The translations under genes and the position numbers were made by a program. Below the pieces are notes generated by a model, which saw only the letters and a list, made by a program, of their open reading frames with translations, was not told the origin of the DNA and did no database searches. From assembly GCF_035974275.1 (NCBI RefSeq), contig NZ_CP142422.1, forward strand, positions 4,774,001 to 4,838,000: 64,000 nt of DNA, in the 5' to 3' direction. This DNA comes from Chryseobacterium sp. MYb264 (GTDB lineage: Bacteria; Bacteroidota; Bacteroidia; Flavobacteriales; Weeksellaceae). This document shows, in pieces, positions 43,368 to 52,937 of the stretch; the first letter of the stretch is position 1; each line of letters begins with the position of its first letter.

Positions 43368-44618
43368 ATGGAAAATGCTGTTCTGATCACTATTGGTGAC
43401 GAAATTCTGTCCGGAAATACAATTGATACCAATTCTAACTTCATTGCTACCGAACTTAAAAATATAGGAATAAAAGTTTCACAGATCTTTACGATTTCTG
43501 ATGAAATTGAAAGCATTAAAAATACTATTCAATCTGCTTTTGAAATTGGAGATTTAATTATCACAACAGGTGGTTTAGGTCCCACAAGAGACGATAAAAC
43601 CAAGAAAGCCATTGCCGAATTTTTTAATGATGAAATTGCTTTGGATGAGGTTACTTTTAATCATCTTAAAAATTATATGGAAAAACGCGGTCGTCTGGAA
43701 ATTCTGGAAAGAAACCGCGAACAGGCTTTCGTACCTACAAAATCTACTGTTTTTCAGAATCATTTCGGGACAGCACCTTGTATGATGATGGAGCAGGACG
43801 GAAAGTTATTGTTTAGTCTTCCCGGTGTGCCTTATGAGGTGAAACCATTGATAAAAGACCAGATTGTTCCTTATTTGCAGGAAAAATTTAGCCTGAATTA
43901 TATTTCCACAAGAATTGTTTCTGTGGTTGGAATTCCTGAAAGTATTCTGGCAGATACCATTGAAGATTGGGAACTGGCGTTGCCTGAAAACATGGCTTTA
44001 TCTTACCTTCCGGTGGGAACCCGTGTAAAGTTGAGAATCACGGCAAGTGGTGAGAATGAAGCGTTTTTGCAGCAACAGTTGGAAGAAGAAATTCAAAAAT
44101 TGTTGCCTTTAATTAAAGAGAACGTAATTGCGACTTCGGAAGATAAGATCGAAAAAATTCTTGGTGAATTGTTAAATGAAAGAAAACTGACGATCTCAAC
44201 GGCGGAAAGCTGTACAGGAGGAGAACTGGCAAGATTGATTACCTCCAATTCCGGAAGCTCAAAATATTTTCTTGGCGGAATTATTCCTTATGCCACAGAA
44301 AAGAAAATTCAGATTTTGGGTGTTAAAAAAGAAACCGTTGATAAGTTTACGGTGGTAAGCGAACAGGTGGCTGCTGAAATGGCGGAAGGCTGTCAGAAAT
44401 TGTTTGATACAAACATTTCTTTATCAACCACGGGTGTTGCCGGTCCCGGAAAAGGGGAGGATGGAAAAGATATCGGGACGGTTTTTTATGCGATTAAAGT
44501 GAATGATAAAGTGGTGACTTCAAAATTATATATGCCGCATCTCGATCGTGGGGATTTTATGAATTTTGTTTCGCAGAAAATTATTCAGGATGTGGTAGGG
44601 ATTTTAATTTCTGAGTGA
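43368..44618 (+). CDS. cinA: CinA family nicotinamide-nucleotide amidohydrolase
   Basis: 416 residues from ATG 43368; the frame opens 20 codons earlier inside spacer sequence. N-terminal MoCF/COG1058 domain (VLITIGDEILSGNTIDTNS; ITTGGLGPTRDD) and C-terminal CinA/PncC domain (TISTAESCTGGELARLI; TTGVAGPG). The bifunctional family removes ADP-ribose and deamidates NMN for NAD recycling, and is named for competence-damage induction. Full length. Confidence 0.95.
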   Translation: MENAVLITIGDEILSGNTIDTNSNFIATELKNIGIKVSQIFTISDEIESIKNTIQSAFEIGDLIITTGGLGPTRDDKTKKAIAEFFNDEIALDEVTFNHLKNYMEKRGRLEILERNREQAFVPTKSTVFQNHFGTAPCMMMEQDGKLLFSLPGVPYEVKPLIKDQIVPYLQEKFSLNYISTRIVSVVGIPESILADTIEDWELALPENMALSYLPVGTRVKLRITASGENEAFLQQQLEEEIQKLLPLIKENVIATSEDKIEKILGELLNERKLTISTAESCTGGELARLITSNSGSSKYFLGGIIPYATEKKIQILGVKKETVDKFTVVSEQVAAEMAEGCQKLFDTNISLSTTGVAGPGKGEDGKDIGTVFYAIKVNDKVVTSKLYMPHLDRGDFMNFVSQKIIQDVVGILISE

Positions 44619-44732
44619 AATTTTGAATCATAAATTAAAGTAAATCAGTTATTCGTGGTGATTTTTAAAAAAAGAAAATTTCCCGTAACAAATTGTAGAA
44701 AAAGTAGACATATTGTAAAAATTGTTATTATA

Positions 44733-46787
44733 ATGAAAAAATTAACGCTTTCCTTATTTTTGTTGGCAGGAGTTTGCTCACAAAATGTGAATGCTCAGGC
44801 AACTGCTGCAAAAACGGCGGTAGCTGGAACGGATAAAGGTCTTGACCTTAGTTTGATGGACAAATCTGTACGTCCTCAAGATGATTTTTATAACTATGTA
44901 AGTGGTACTTGGATGAAGACTGCTAAAATCCCTTCCGATAAACCGACTTGGGGAAGTTTCAATAAATTGGCTGATGATACAGACAATAATTCCATGACGA
45001 TCCTGAACTCTCTTTTGAAGGATAAATTTGCGGATGGCACGGAAGGTAAAAAAATCCAGGATCTCTATGCGACTTATATGGACATGCAGAAGAGAAATGC
45101 TGACGGAATTAAGCCTATTCAGGCGAATATCAACAAAATCGATGCGATTAAAACGGTTGCTGATCTTCAGAATTATTTAACTTCTGTAACAAAAGAAGGT
45201 GAAAATAATTTCTACGGATGGGGTGTTGATGCCGATTTGAAAGACTCTAAAATGAATGCGGTTTATTTAGGAGATGCATCGCTTGGTTTAGGAAGAGATT
45301 ATTACCAGAAAGTAAACGAAAAAAATACAGAAGCTATCGCAGAATATACCAAGTATGTAGCTTCTATGTTGAAAGAATTAGGATATAAAAATGCTGACGC
45401 CGCTGCAAAAGGTATTGTAGATTATGAAAAAAGCATTGCTAAAACGTATTTAACAAACGAGCAAAGCCGTGACAACACGCTTCAGTACAATCCTAAAACG
45501 ATGGCTGAGCTTAAGACATTGGTAAAAGGTGTTGATATTCCTGCTTATCTTAAAGCTGTAGGCGTAAATACAGATAAAGTAATCATCGGTGAATTAGGGT
45601 ATTACAAAAACCTGGATACATTCATCAATGCTAAAAATCTTCCTGTAATTAAGGATTATCTTAAATTCCACATGATCCACGGAAGTGCTTCTTACCTAAG
45701 CGAAAAATTAGGTGATATGAAGTTTGCTTTCTATGGTAAATATTTAAGAGGTCAGCAGGAGCAGAGAGCACTTAACAAAAGAGGGTATGAGCTTATCAAC
45801 GGTACTTTGGGAGAAGCTTTCGGAAAATTATATGTTGAAAAATATTTCCCTGCGGAAGCGAAAGCTCAGATGGTTGAATTAATTGATTATTTGAAGAAAA
45901 GTTTCGCTGTCCACATCAACAACTTAGCGTGGATGTCTGCAACCACAAAGGTGAAAGCAACGGAAAAATTAAACAAATTCACTGTAAAAGTTGCGTATCC
46001 GGATAAATGGAAAGATTATTCTAAATTAAACATCGTCTCTGAAGCGAAAGGAGGAAATCTGTATTCAAATATTCAGAACATTGGGGAATGGCAGTACAAT
46101 AAAGATTTAGCAAAAATCGGAAAACCGGTGGATAAATCTGAATGGGGAATGACCCCACAAACGGTAAATGCTTACTATAACCCGGTAAACAACGAAATCG
46201 TATTCCCTGCGGCCATTCTTCAGCCGCCATTCTTCAACCCACAGGCGGATGCCGCTGTGAACTTTGGAGGAATTGGTGCGGTTATCGGTCACGAAATGAG
46301 CCACGGATTTGATGATTCTGGTGCTCAGTTTGACGCAGACGGAAACTTGGTAGACTGGTGGACACCGGAAGATAAAGCGAACTTTGAGAAGGCAACAAAA
46401 GCTCTTGCTGCTCAGTACGATAAATATGAGCCTGTAAAAGGAACTTTCGTAAACGGTACTTTCACAAACGGTGAAAACATTGCTGACCTTGGTGGGGTAA
46501 ACATCGCTTACGATGCCCTTCAAATGTATTTGAAAGATAAAGGAAACCCTGGAACAATCAGCGGATTTACACAGGATCAGCGATTTTTCTTAAGCTGGGC
46601 AACGGTTTGGAGAACATTATCTAGCGAAAAATATATGGTAAACCAAGTGAAAACAGATCCGCACTCTCCTGGATATTTCAGAAGTTTCGGACCGATTATC
46701 AATGTTGATGCCTTCTACAAAGCATTCGACGTGAAACAAGGAGATAAATTATACAAAGCGCCTGCAGACAGGATTAAAATCTGGTAA
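44733..46787 (+). CDS. pepO: M13-family (neprilysin/PepO) zinc metallopeptidase
   Basis: About 684 residues from ATG 44733 with signal peptide MKKLTLSLFLLAGVCSQNVNA. Catalytic HEMSH in VIGHEMSHGFDDSGAQFD, third zinc ligand Glu in GENIADLGGV, and the substrate-binding NAYYNP upstream. N-terminal peptidase_M13_N region starts PQDDFYNYVSGTW. It is periplasmic or outer-membrane-associated and cleaves short peptides. Monocistronic, with strong terminator. Confidence 0.96.
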   Translation: MKKLTLSLFLLAGVCSQNVNAQATAAKTAVAGTDKGLDLSLMDKSVRPQDDFYNYVSGTWMKTAKIPSDKPTWGSFNKLADDTDNNSMTILNSLLKDKFADGTEGKKIQDLYATYMDMQKRNADGIKPIQANINKIDAIKTVADLQNYLTSVTKEGENNFYGWGVDADLKDSKMNAVYLGDASLGLGRDYYQKVNEKNTEAIAEYTKYVASMLKELGYKNADAAAKGIVDYEKSIAKTYLTNEQSRDNTLQYNPKTMAELKTLVKGVDIPAYLKAVGVNTDKVIIGELGYYKNLDTFINAKNLPVIKDYLKFHMIHGSASYLSEKLGDMKFAFYGKYLRGQQEQRALNKRGYELINGTLGEAFGKLYVEKYFPAEAKAQMVELIDYLKKSFAVHINNLAWMSATTKVKATEKLNKFTVKVAYPDKWKDYSKLNIVSEAKGGNLYSNIQNIGEWQYNKDLAKIGKPVDKSEWGMTPQTVNAYYNPVNNEIVFPAAILQPPFFNPQADAAVNFGGIGAVIGHEMSHGFDDSGAQFDADGNLVDWWTPEDKANFEKATKALAAQYDKYEPVKGTFVNGTFTNGENIADLGGVNIAYDALQMYLKDKGNPGTISGFTQDQRFFLSWATVWRTLSSEKYMVNQVKTDPHSPGYFRSFGPIINVDAFYKAFDVKQGDKLYKAPADRIKIW

Positions 46788-46807
46788 TTAATACCTAAAT
46801 ACACAGA

Positions 46808-46834
46808 AACCGTTCAGAAATGAACGGTTTTTTT
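46808..46834 (+). terminator. pepO terminator
   Basis: AACCGTTCA-GAAA-TGAACGGTT plus T tract, perfect 9-bp arms. Confidence 0.92.
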
Positions 46835-47000
46835 GTTTTGTAATTTTTTTTTTGGAGTAATAATGAGTGGATCAACGATAAACAGGAAGAGCGGTTAAAT
46901 GTATTCAATGTCCCTTTTCCCAGCTCTTAAGCTGACTTTTTTCTCCGAATTCATATAAAATAGGACATCCAATCAGGGTAGCCTTTCCATTTATCTTTCG

Positions 47001-47008
47001 TAAATTTG
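47001..47008 (+). promoter_or_regulatory. -7 element of the SDR at 47037
   Basis: TAAATTTG, 28 bp before the start codon; no -33 TTG evident. Confidence 0.45.
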
Positions 47009-47036
47009 CCGAACACATATAAAAAATACGATCAAC

Positions 47037-47750
47037 ATGAATATAAACGGAAAAAACGCCATCATTACCGGTGGCGGAAGAGGGCTTGGTAAAGCGGTAG
47101 CTTTGGTATTGGCTAATGAAGGGGTTAATGTAGGGATTACGGGAAGAAATGAAGAAAACCTTAAAATGACGGTTGATGAGATCCAGAAACTGGGGGTAAA
47201 GGCTGCTTATGCCGTTTTTTCTGTAGATAACGAGATTCAGGTAACGGCTGGTATCAACGCATTGGCAGAGACTTTAGGTGGGATAGATATTTTAATCAAT
47301 AACGCAGGAATCGGTGATTTCGGTTCCATCGAAGATATGCCTTCTGAAACTTGGGAGCAGGTAATTAAAACAAATCTTTTCGGGGTGTATTATGCAGCTA
47401 AAGCAGTTCATCCTTTCATGAAAGAAAAAGGCGAAGGGGATATTGTAAACGTAGCTTCTACAGCAGGTTTGAAAGGCGGACCGAATATGTCAGCGTATGC
47501 GGCTTCAAAAGCAGCAGTTGTTTCTTTATCTCAGTCGATGATGGCGGAATGGAGAAAACAAAATATCAGAGTAATTACGTTAACGCCGAGTACAATTGCT
47601 TCGGATATGTCTATTCAGGGAGGTTTAACAGATGGAAATCCTGATAAAGTTCTTCAACCGGAAGATTTTGCAGAATGGGTAAGAGATATTCTGAAAATGA
47701 ACAGAAGAGCATTAATTGCGAATGGTTCTATTTTTTCAACGAATCCATAA
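47037..47750 (+). CDS. SDR, 3-ketoacyl-ACP-reductase-like
   Basis: 237 residues, classical SDR. GGGRGLGKAVA motif, NNAGIGDFG, VNVASTAG with catalytic Ser, YxxxK in SAYAASKAAV. Often labelled 3-oxoacyl-ACP reductase in flavobacterial genomes, but fabG proper is normally in the fatty-acid operon, so the substrate is open. Terminator AGCGGAC-TTCG-GTTCGCT follows. Confidence 0.9.
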   Translation: MNINGKNAIITGGGRGLGKAVALVLANEGVNVGITGRNEENLKMTVDEIQKLGVKAAYAVFSVDNEIQVTAGINALAETLGGIDILINNAGIGDFGSIEDMPSETWEQVIKTNLFGVYYAAKAVHPFMKEKGEGDIVNVASTAGLKGGPNMSAYAASKAAVVSLSQSMMAEWRKQNIRVITLTPSTIASDMSIQGGLTDGNPDKVLQPEDFAEWVRDILKMNRRALIANGSIFSTNP

Positions 47751-47779
47751 TCTGCCCAATCTTTCCATTTTAATACATC

Positions 47780-47810
47780 AGCGGACTTCGGTTCGCTTTT
47801 ATTTTTTTTG
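47780..47810 (+). terminator. SDR terminator
   Basis: Stem around a TTCG tetraloop (agcggac ttcg gttcgct), followed by a T-rich tract. Confidence 0.75.
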
Positions 47811-48063
47811 AATCCTTCATTCCATTTAGAGTTCTAAACCTTGAAGGTTTGTGTGAGATTAAATGATGATGAATTTTGCTGAGTTCTCAAATTATGATGC
47901 TAAAATCTTTGAAATACTGGGGAAATAAAAATCAAACTTCTGTTTTAATTTTTAAGAGATCTACACTTTTTAGCAAATCCCCACGTTTTGTGCTCGATCC
48001 ACTTTTTTTATTTTAAAATATAAATTCATTCCCAAGCGGGCACCTTCTTTCAGCCACATTTCC

Positions 48064-48071
48064 TATTTTTG
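48064..48071 (+). promoter_or_regulatory. -7 element of the GH13 gene
   Basis: TATTTTTG, 14 bp before ATG 48086. Confidence 0.45.
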
Positions 48072-48085
48072 TTGAAAATGAATTA

Positions 48086-49435
48086 ATGAAAAAATTAATT
48101 TTATTAGCGGTAATTGGTCTGGGAATTGTTTCCTGTACCACACAAAACACAAAAAAAAATATGACGGATTTGCCAAAAGACTGGAAACACAATACCAATA
48201 TTTACGAAGTCAACGTAAGACAATATACACAGGAAGGAACTTTCAAGGCATTTGAAAAAGAAATGCCAAGACTGAAATCAATGGGCGTGAAAACCCTTTG
48301 GTTTATGCCAATCACTCCGATTGCTCAGGAAAATAAAAAAGGCAGCATGGGAAGTCCTTATGCAGCATCAGATTATACATCCATCAACCCCGAATTTGGA
48401 ACTTTAGATGACTTTAAGCACATGGTGAACGAAGCTCACAGATTGGGATTTAAAGTAATCATCGATTGGGTGGCAAACCATACGGGTTGGGATCATGTCT
48501 GGACAAAAACTCATCCCGAATTTTATTTAAAAGATGCCGATGGAAGTTTCCATAAAGCTTCAGGAATGGATGATATTATCGAACTGGATTACAAAAATCA
48601 GGAAATGCGTCTAGCTATGATTGATGCTATGAAATATTGGGTAAAAGAAACCAATATCGATGGTTTCCGTTGCGATTTGGCTTCTTGGGTTGAGGTCGAT
48701 TTCTGGGAACAGGCTCGCCCGGAAGTTGAAAAGGTAAAGCCACTTTTCTGGTTAGGCGAATTTGATGAAATCGAAAGCCCAGAATACGGAAAAGTTTTCG
48801 ATGCAAGTTATTCATGGAAATGGATGCACAAATCTGCAGATTATTATAAAAAGAATGAACCGCTTCAAGGATTAAAAGACTTATTGGTACAGTATTCTAA
48901 TATTGGCGATGGCTCCATGAGAGCTTGGTTTACTTCCAACCACGACGAAAATTCATGGAACGGAACGGAATATGAAAAGTATGGCGTGACCACGAAACCA
49001 ATGGCTGTTTTTTCAGCGACGTGGAATGGAGTTCCGTTATTATATTCAGGTCAGGAATTACCAAACATGAAACGTCTGGAATTTTTTGAAAAAGATGTCA
49101 TTAAATGGACCAACACGTATCAAAATGCAGATTTTTACAGAACTTTACTAAACTTAAAAGCTTCCAACCCTGCATTGAGAGGTGGTGATAAAAATGTTGG
49201 AACACATTTGCTAAATACTTCGGCAAACGATAAAATTTTGGCTTACCTGAGAAAGAATGGGAAAGATGAAGTTTTGGTTGTTTTAAATATGTCAAAAGAG
49301 GCCGTGAATTTCAATATTGAAGATCAGAATGTATCCGGAACTTTTAGAAATGTATTTGAAAAGGTAAACAGAAACTTTGATAACGGTAAAAATTTCAGTT
49401 TCAAACCTGGAGATTATGCTGTTTTTGAAAAATAG
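48086..49435 (+). CDS. GH13 alpha-amylase-family lipoprotein
   Basis: 449 residues. Lipobox GIVSC (Cys near residue 16). The (beta/alpha)8 barrel has VIIDWVANHTGWDH (conserved region I), GFRCDLASWV with the Asp nucleophile (region II), LGEFDE with the acid Glu (region III) and TSNHDENSW (region IV). A short C-terminal beta domain ends it. Lipidated amylases of this kind hydrolyse malto-oligosaccharides at the cell envelope. No SusCD pair adjoins; monocistronic. Confidence 0.92.
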   Translation: MKKLILLAVIGLGIVSCTTQNTKKNMTDLPKDWKHNTNIYEVNVRQYTQEGTFKAFEKEMPRLKSMGVKTLWFMPITPIAQENKKGSMGSPYAASDYTSINPEFGTLDDFKHMVNEAHRLGFKVIIDWVANHTGWDHVWTKTHPEFYLKDADGSFHKASGMDDIIELDYKNQEMRLAMIDAMKYWVKETNIDGFRCDLASWVEVDFWEQARPEVEKVKPLFWLGEFDEIESPEYGKVFDASYSWKWMHKSADYYKKNEPLQGLKDLLVQYSNIGDGSMRAWFTSNHDENSWNGTEYEKYGVTTKPMAVFSATWNGVPLLYSGQELPNMKRLEFFEKDVIKWTNTYQNADFYRTLLNLKASNPALRGGDKNVGTHLLNTSANDKILAYLRKNGKDEVLVVLNMSKEAVNFNIEDQNVSGTFRNVFEKVNRNFDNGKNFSFKPGDYAVFEK

Positions 49436-49462
49436 CTCATTACAGGAAATTTTTTATCTTTA

Positions 49463-49654
49463 GAGGCTGTTTACATTTTATTGCCAAAAATTTTTATAGC
49501 TATTTTGAGATGGATTTTTTGCTTCGTGTTTGCAGATTTAGCGGGCTAAATCAAAAATAGGAAGTGAAAAATACGCTCAAAAGAGCATCAAAATTGAGCA
49601 AAGATCAACTTCATTAAGGATAATAAATAAAACGGTAAAATTTTAAACAGGCTC
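49463..49654. mobile_element. MITE-like element
   Basis: 192 bp. Ends GAGGCTGTTTACATTTTA (49463-49480) and, inverted, GAGCCTGTTTAAAATTTTA (49654-49636). Each is flanked by TTA (49460-49462, 49655-49657), a 3-bp target duplication. There is no coding frame inside. The size, ends and TTA duplication fit a non-autonomous derivative of an IS5- or IS982-type element. The end sequence resembles the hairpin arms at 1798-1826. Confidence 0.65.
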
Positions 49655-49676
49655 TTAAAATAAAAATATCAATACT

Positions 49677-49701
49677 AAAGCGGGCTTTTGTCCGCTTTTA
49701 G
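49677..49701 (+). terminator. Terminator-like hairpin
   Basis: AAAGCGG-gcttttgt-CCGCTTT followed by TAGATTT. Probably the original terminator of the GH13 gene, now separated from it by the MITE. Confidence 0.6.
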
Positions 49702-49723
49702 ATTTACAATAGGTTAGTCTATC

Positions 49724-50164
49724 ATGAATAAAGAAGAATTACTAAACACTATAAAACTAAAGATTTCAGAGAAAATTCAGAATTTCGAAAATCTCATCGC
49801 TGAAACAAGAGCGTCGAATAATGATACTAAAAGCTCAATGGGTGATAAATATGAAACCGGTCGTGAGATGCTTCAGCAGGAAATCAATAATCTTCAGAGG
49901 CAATTGAATGAAACGCTAAATCAACAAAGTATTGTTCAGAAAATAAGTTCAGAACCGTGCGATAAGGTTCAGACAGGTGCTTTGGTGAAAACAGATAAAG
50001 GTTTATTCTACATTTCGATATCAATGGGGGAAATTATATTAGACAAGCATAAAATTATGACTGTTTCTATTGAATCTCCACTTGTTAAAGCAATGTTTGG
50101 CAAGAAAATGGGAGATACCTTTACCATTAATACGATTCATCAGAAGGTGGAGTGTATTTGGTAA
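49724..50164 (+). CDS. GreA/GreB-like protein
   Basis: 146 residues. A predicted N-terminal coiled coil (about 5-68, with SSMGDKYETGREMLQQEI) and a C-terminal FKBP-like domain containing SPLVKAMFGKKMGDTF match transcript-cleavage factors GreA/GreB. In true Gre factors acidic residues at the coiled-coil tip act in RNA polymerase; here DTKSSMGDKYE could serve. The group is often mislabelled as 3-oxoacyl-ACP synthase. Adjacent to a secreted repeat protein, 11 bp between stop and start, probably co-transcribed. Confidence 0.7.
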   Translation: MNKEELLNTIKLKISEKIQNFENLIAETRASNNDTKSSMGDKYETGREMLQQEINNLQRQLNETLNQQSIVQKISSEPCDKVQTGALVKTDKGLFYISISMGEIILDKHKIMTVSIESPLVKAMFGKKMGDTFTINTIHQKVECIW

Positions 50165-50174
50165 AATGACGACC

Positions 50175-50825
50175 ATGAAAATTAAAAATTTACTTCTATT
50201 TGCTTTTTTACTATTTAATTTTTTCGTGAATGCTCAGATTAAAGCTACGATTTCAGGGATGAGCTACACGATCGAAACGGTGGATATAACTGTGGATAAT
50301 TTAACAATTATTCTAAATGGTGACGGCGAAATTCAGAGATTTTATCCGGATATTTCTAATGGAACGACAGATTATTATGATACTTCTATTTTCAATGCAT
50401 ACAGAGCCGGAAAAATAAAAAATATCGGCGGATTATCCGTTGATTATTGGGATTCTATGAGCAAGGATGATCCGAAATACGGAAAAATTAAAAGCATTGG
50501 AAATGTGAAAATAGACTATTGGGATTCTGTTAATTTTGATCAGGAGAAAACAGGAAAAGTAAAATCTATCGGAAATTTAACTGTTGATTATTATCCAAAA
50601 GATATCATTGATAACAGTCGATTTGGTAAGTTAAAATCAATTGGAAATATTTCAATACAATATGGTCTGAAGGATATTATTGATGACAGTACATTTCAAA
50701 AGCTGATAAAATTTGGTCCGGTGAGCCTGGATTACTGGAATGATAAAATTTTTGATAAAGAAAAATTCGGTAAGTTGAAATCTATTAACGGAAATTCTAA
50801 AGAACTAAATGTCGTTGTGCTTTAA
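50175..50825 (+). CDS. Secreted protein with about six beta-type repeats
   Basis: About 216 residues from ATG 50175 (an ATG three codons upstream is an alternative). Signal peptide MKIKNLLLFAFLLFNFFVNA. From about residue 75, a 25-30-residue unit recurs: GK(I/V/L)K-x-IG-x-(L/V)-x-(V/I)-DYW, as in GKIKNIGGLSVDYW, GKIKSIGNVKIDYW, GKVKSIGNLTVDYY, GKLKSIGNISIQYG and then KLIKFGPVSLDYW. The pattern suggests a small beta-solenoid or sheet. I know no named family. Likely periplasmic or secreted. Confidence 0.65.
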   Translation: MKIKNLLLFAFLLFNFFVNAQIKATISGMSYTIETVDITVDNLTIILNGDGEIQRFYPDISNGTTDYYDTSIFNAYRAGKIKNIGGLSVDYWDSMSKDDPKYGKIKSIGNVKIDYWDSVNFDQEKTGKVKSIGNLTVDYYPKDIIDNSRFGKLKSIGNISIQYGLKDIIDDSTFQKLIKFGPVSLDYWNDKIFDKEKFGKLKSINGNSKELNVVVL

Positions 50826-50950
50826 TTTTTTTAACTTTTTATATCTTAAAAATTAAGAAAACTTTATTGCTTTGTAACGAAACAATGGTAGTTTAAATTC
50901 GTAGATTAGAGGTAAATATTTAATAATAAATTTTATAAAATTTTATCAAT

Positions 50951-51700
50951 ATGGGAATTTTAGAGAATAAAGTGGCTATTGTTACCGGAGGAGGTTCCGG
51001 AATTGGCTTAGCCGTTGCTTTCAGCTATGCGAAAGAAGGAGCAAAAGTAGTGGTATCAGACATCAATGAAGAACATGGAAACCAGGCTGTGGAACAGATT
51101 AAAGCGAATGGGGGCGAAGCTTCTTTCATAAAGGCAGATACCTCAAACCCAACCGAAGTGGAAGCTTTGGTAAAAGAAACCGCAAAAATCTATGGTAAAC
51201 TAGATATTATCTGTAATAATGCAGGAATTGGTGGCGAAGCAGCCCTTACCGGAGATTACAGTCTTGAAAGCTGGAGAAGAGTTTTAAACATTAACCTCGA
51301 TGGAGTATTCTACGGATGTAAATATGCCATCGAACAAATGGAGCAGAACGGAGGAGGAGTAATTGTAAACATGGCTTCCATCCACGGAACGGTTGCCGCT
51401 CCGATGTCTTCCGCCTATACTGCTGCAAAACACGCGGTGGTAGGACTTTCAAAAAATATCGGAGCAGAATATGGGCAAAAAGGTATTCGTTGTAATGCCG
51501 TAGGACCCGGTTATATAGATACTCCTTTATTAGAAAGCACAAGTGGAGACGTAAAGGATGCACTGATTGCAAAACATCCGATCGGCAGATTAGGGAAATC
51601 TGAAGAAGTGGCAGAATTGGTATTATTTTTAAGTTCTGAAAAATCTTCTTTCATCACAGGAGGTTATTATCTTGTTGACGGAGGTTACACCGCAGTTTAA
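50951..51700 (+). CDS. SDR, glucose/ribitol dehydrogenase-like
   Basis: 249 residues. GGGSGIGLAVAFSYAKEGAK cofactor motif with VVSDIN (Asp suggests NAD preference), NNAGIGG, NMASIHG, YxxxK in SSAYTAAKHAV and FITGGYYLVDGGYTAV as the usual C-terminus. Cytoplasmic oxidoreductase; substrate unknown. Monocistronic. Confidence 0.9.
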   Translation: MGILENKVAIVTGGGSGIGLAVAFSYAKEGAKVVVSDINEEHGNQAVEQIKANGGEASFIKADTSNPTEVEALVKETAKIYGKLDIICNNAGIGGEAALTGDYSLESWRRVLNINLDGVFYGCKYAIEQMEQNGGGVIVNMASIHGTVAAPMSSAYTAAKHAVVGLSKNIGAEYGQKGIRCNAVGPGYIDTPLLESTSGDVKDALIAKHPIGRLGKSEEVAELVLFLSSEKSSFITGGYYLVDGGYTAV

Positions 51701-51745
51701 CCATCTTTTGTTTTGAAATAAAAAGAAAATTACAATAAATTTCTG

Positions 51746-51777
51746 AAAGCATTCATCTTGATGAGTGCTTTTTTTTA
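51746..51777 (+). terminator. SDR terminator
   Basis: AAAGCATTCAT-CTTG-ATGAGTGCTTT followed by T's. Confidence 0.88.
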
Positions 51778-51812
51778 TACCTTATGATAACTAAAAATCA
51801 TTAAGATTTTTC

Positions 51813-51820
51813 TAACTTTG
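51813..51820 (+). promoter_or_regulatory. -7 element of thyA
   Basis: TAACTTTG, 23 bp before ATG 51844. Confidence 0.5.
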
Positions 51821-51843
51821 AGCCATAAAAATCACTTTTCAAC

Positions 51844-52638
51844 ATGCAGAATTACTTAGACCTTTTACAGCATATTTTAGATAACGGAACAGACAAAACA
51901 GATAGAACGGGAACAGGAACAAGAAGTGTTTTCGGGTATCAGCTGAGATATGATCTTTCGAAAGGTTTTCCGTTGGTGACGACTAAAAAAGTGCATTTGA
52001 AATCTATTATTTACGAATTGCTTTGGTTCCTGAAAGGAGATACAAACATTAAATATTTAAAAGACAACGGAGTTTCGATCTGGGATGAATGGGCAGATGA
52101 AAACGGAGATTTAGGACCGGTATATGGCGCTCAGTGGAGAAGTTGGAATGGTGCAGATGGGAAAATCGTAGATCAGATTACCGATGTGATCGATCAGATC
52201 AAAAAAAATCCGGATTCCCGAAGACTGATCGTTTCTGCATGGAATGTCGCTGAAATTCCTAATATGGCGTTAGCACCTTGTCATGCCCTGTTTCAGTTTT
52301 ATGTGGCAGATGGAAAATTATCGCTTCAACTCTATCAGAGAAGTGCGGATGTTTTCTTAGGCGTTCCGTTTAATATTGCGAGTTACGCGTTATTATTGAT
52401 GATGGTAGCTCAGGTTTGCGATCTTGAAGTAGGCGATTATGTACACAGTTTTGGTGATGTTCATATTTACAACAACCATTTTGAACAGGTAAACAGACAA
52501 CTTTCAAGAGAAACCCGACCGCTTCCTACAATGAAGCTGAATCCGGAAGTTAAGGATATTTTCGATTTTAACTTTGAAGATTTTAAGCTGGAAAATTATG
52601 ATCCGCATCCGGGAATTAAAGCGCCTGTTGCCATTTAA
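51844..52638 (+). CDS. thyA: Thymidylate synthase
   Basis: 264 residues, normal bacterial length. [19 protein letters not shown] at the N-terminus, nucleophilic Cys in [32 protein letters not shown], and C-terminal IKAPVAI closing the active site. Methylates dUMP to dTMP using methylenetetrahydrofolate. No folA directly downstream; instead a toxin-antitoxin pair with its own promoter follows. Confidence 0.98.
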   Translation: MQNYLDLLQHILDNGTDKTDRTGTGTRSVFGYQLRYDLSKGFPLVTTKKVHLKSIIYELLWFLKGDTNIKYLKDNGVSIWDEWADENGDLGPVYGAQWRSWNGADGKIVDQITDVIDQIKKNPDSRRLIVSAWNVAEIPNMALAPCHALFQFYVADGKLSLQLYQRSADVFLGVPFNIASYALLLMMVAQVCDLEVGDYVHSFGDVHIYNNHFEQVNRQLSRETRPLPTMKLNPEVKDIFDFNFEDFKLENYDPHPGIKAPVAI

Positions 52639-52668
52639 CTTCTATAAGTATTTACTCAAATATTTCAT

Positions 52669-52676
52669 TAACTTTG
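52669..52676 (+). promoter_or_regulatory. -7 element of the toxin-antitoxin pair
   Basis: TAACTTTG, 18 bp before ATG 52695, between thyA and the antitoxin gene. Confidence 0.5.
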
Positions 52677-52694
52677 ATTTAAAATTCAAATCGT

Positions 52695-52937
52695 ATGGAA
52701 ATTAAAATCAGTTTAGACGAATATGCAGATATTGCTTTTATAAAGAAACTTTTATCACAAATAAAAGGGATCAATCATATTGAGATTTCTGAAAATGAAA
52801 AAACATATTCCTGGGAAGAGATTGAAAATTCAGACGTGTTTAAAAAGATAATTGAACAGAGTGAAAATGACTTTAAAGAAGGTAGATATTTTGAGCATTC
52901 TAAAGAATTAATTGATTCGATATTTCAAAGGAAGTAA
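52695..52937 (+). CDS. Antitoxin-like protein of a ParE-type system
   Basis: 80 residues, acidic. The N-terminal beta-type segment MEIKISLDEYADIAFIKKLL and QIKGINHIEIS, then a helical C-terminus (SENDFKEGRYFEHSKELIDS). Bacteroidota antitoxins paired with RelE/ParE toxins have this form. Its stop overlaps the toxin start by one base. A homologous orphan gene is at 55029. Confidence 0.7.
   Translation: MEIKISLDEYADIAFIKKLLSQIKGINHIEISENEKTYSWEEIENSDVFKKIIEQSENDFKEGRYFEHSKELIDSIFQRK

Larger units (their letters stand above)
47751..48085. other. Intergenic spacer
   Basis: Contains the terminator at 47780-47810 and the promoter at 48064-48071; otherwise no feature. Confidence 0.5.

Noticed and set aside
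46021..46523. Leftward 69- and 138-codon ORFs inside pepO
   Set aside because: Antisense shadows of a well-supported metallopeptidase gene.
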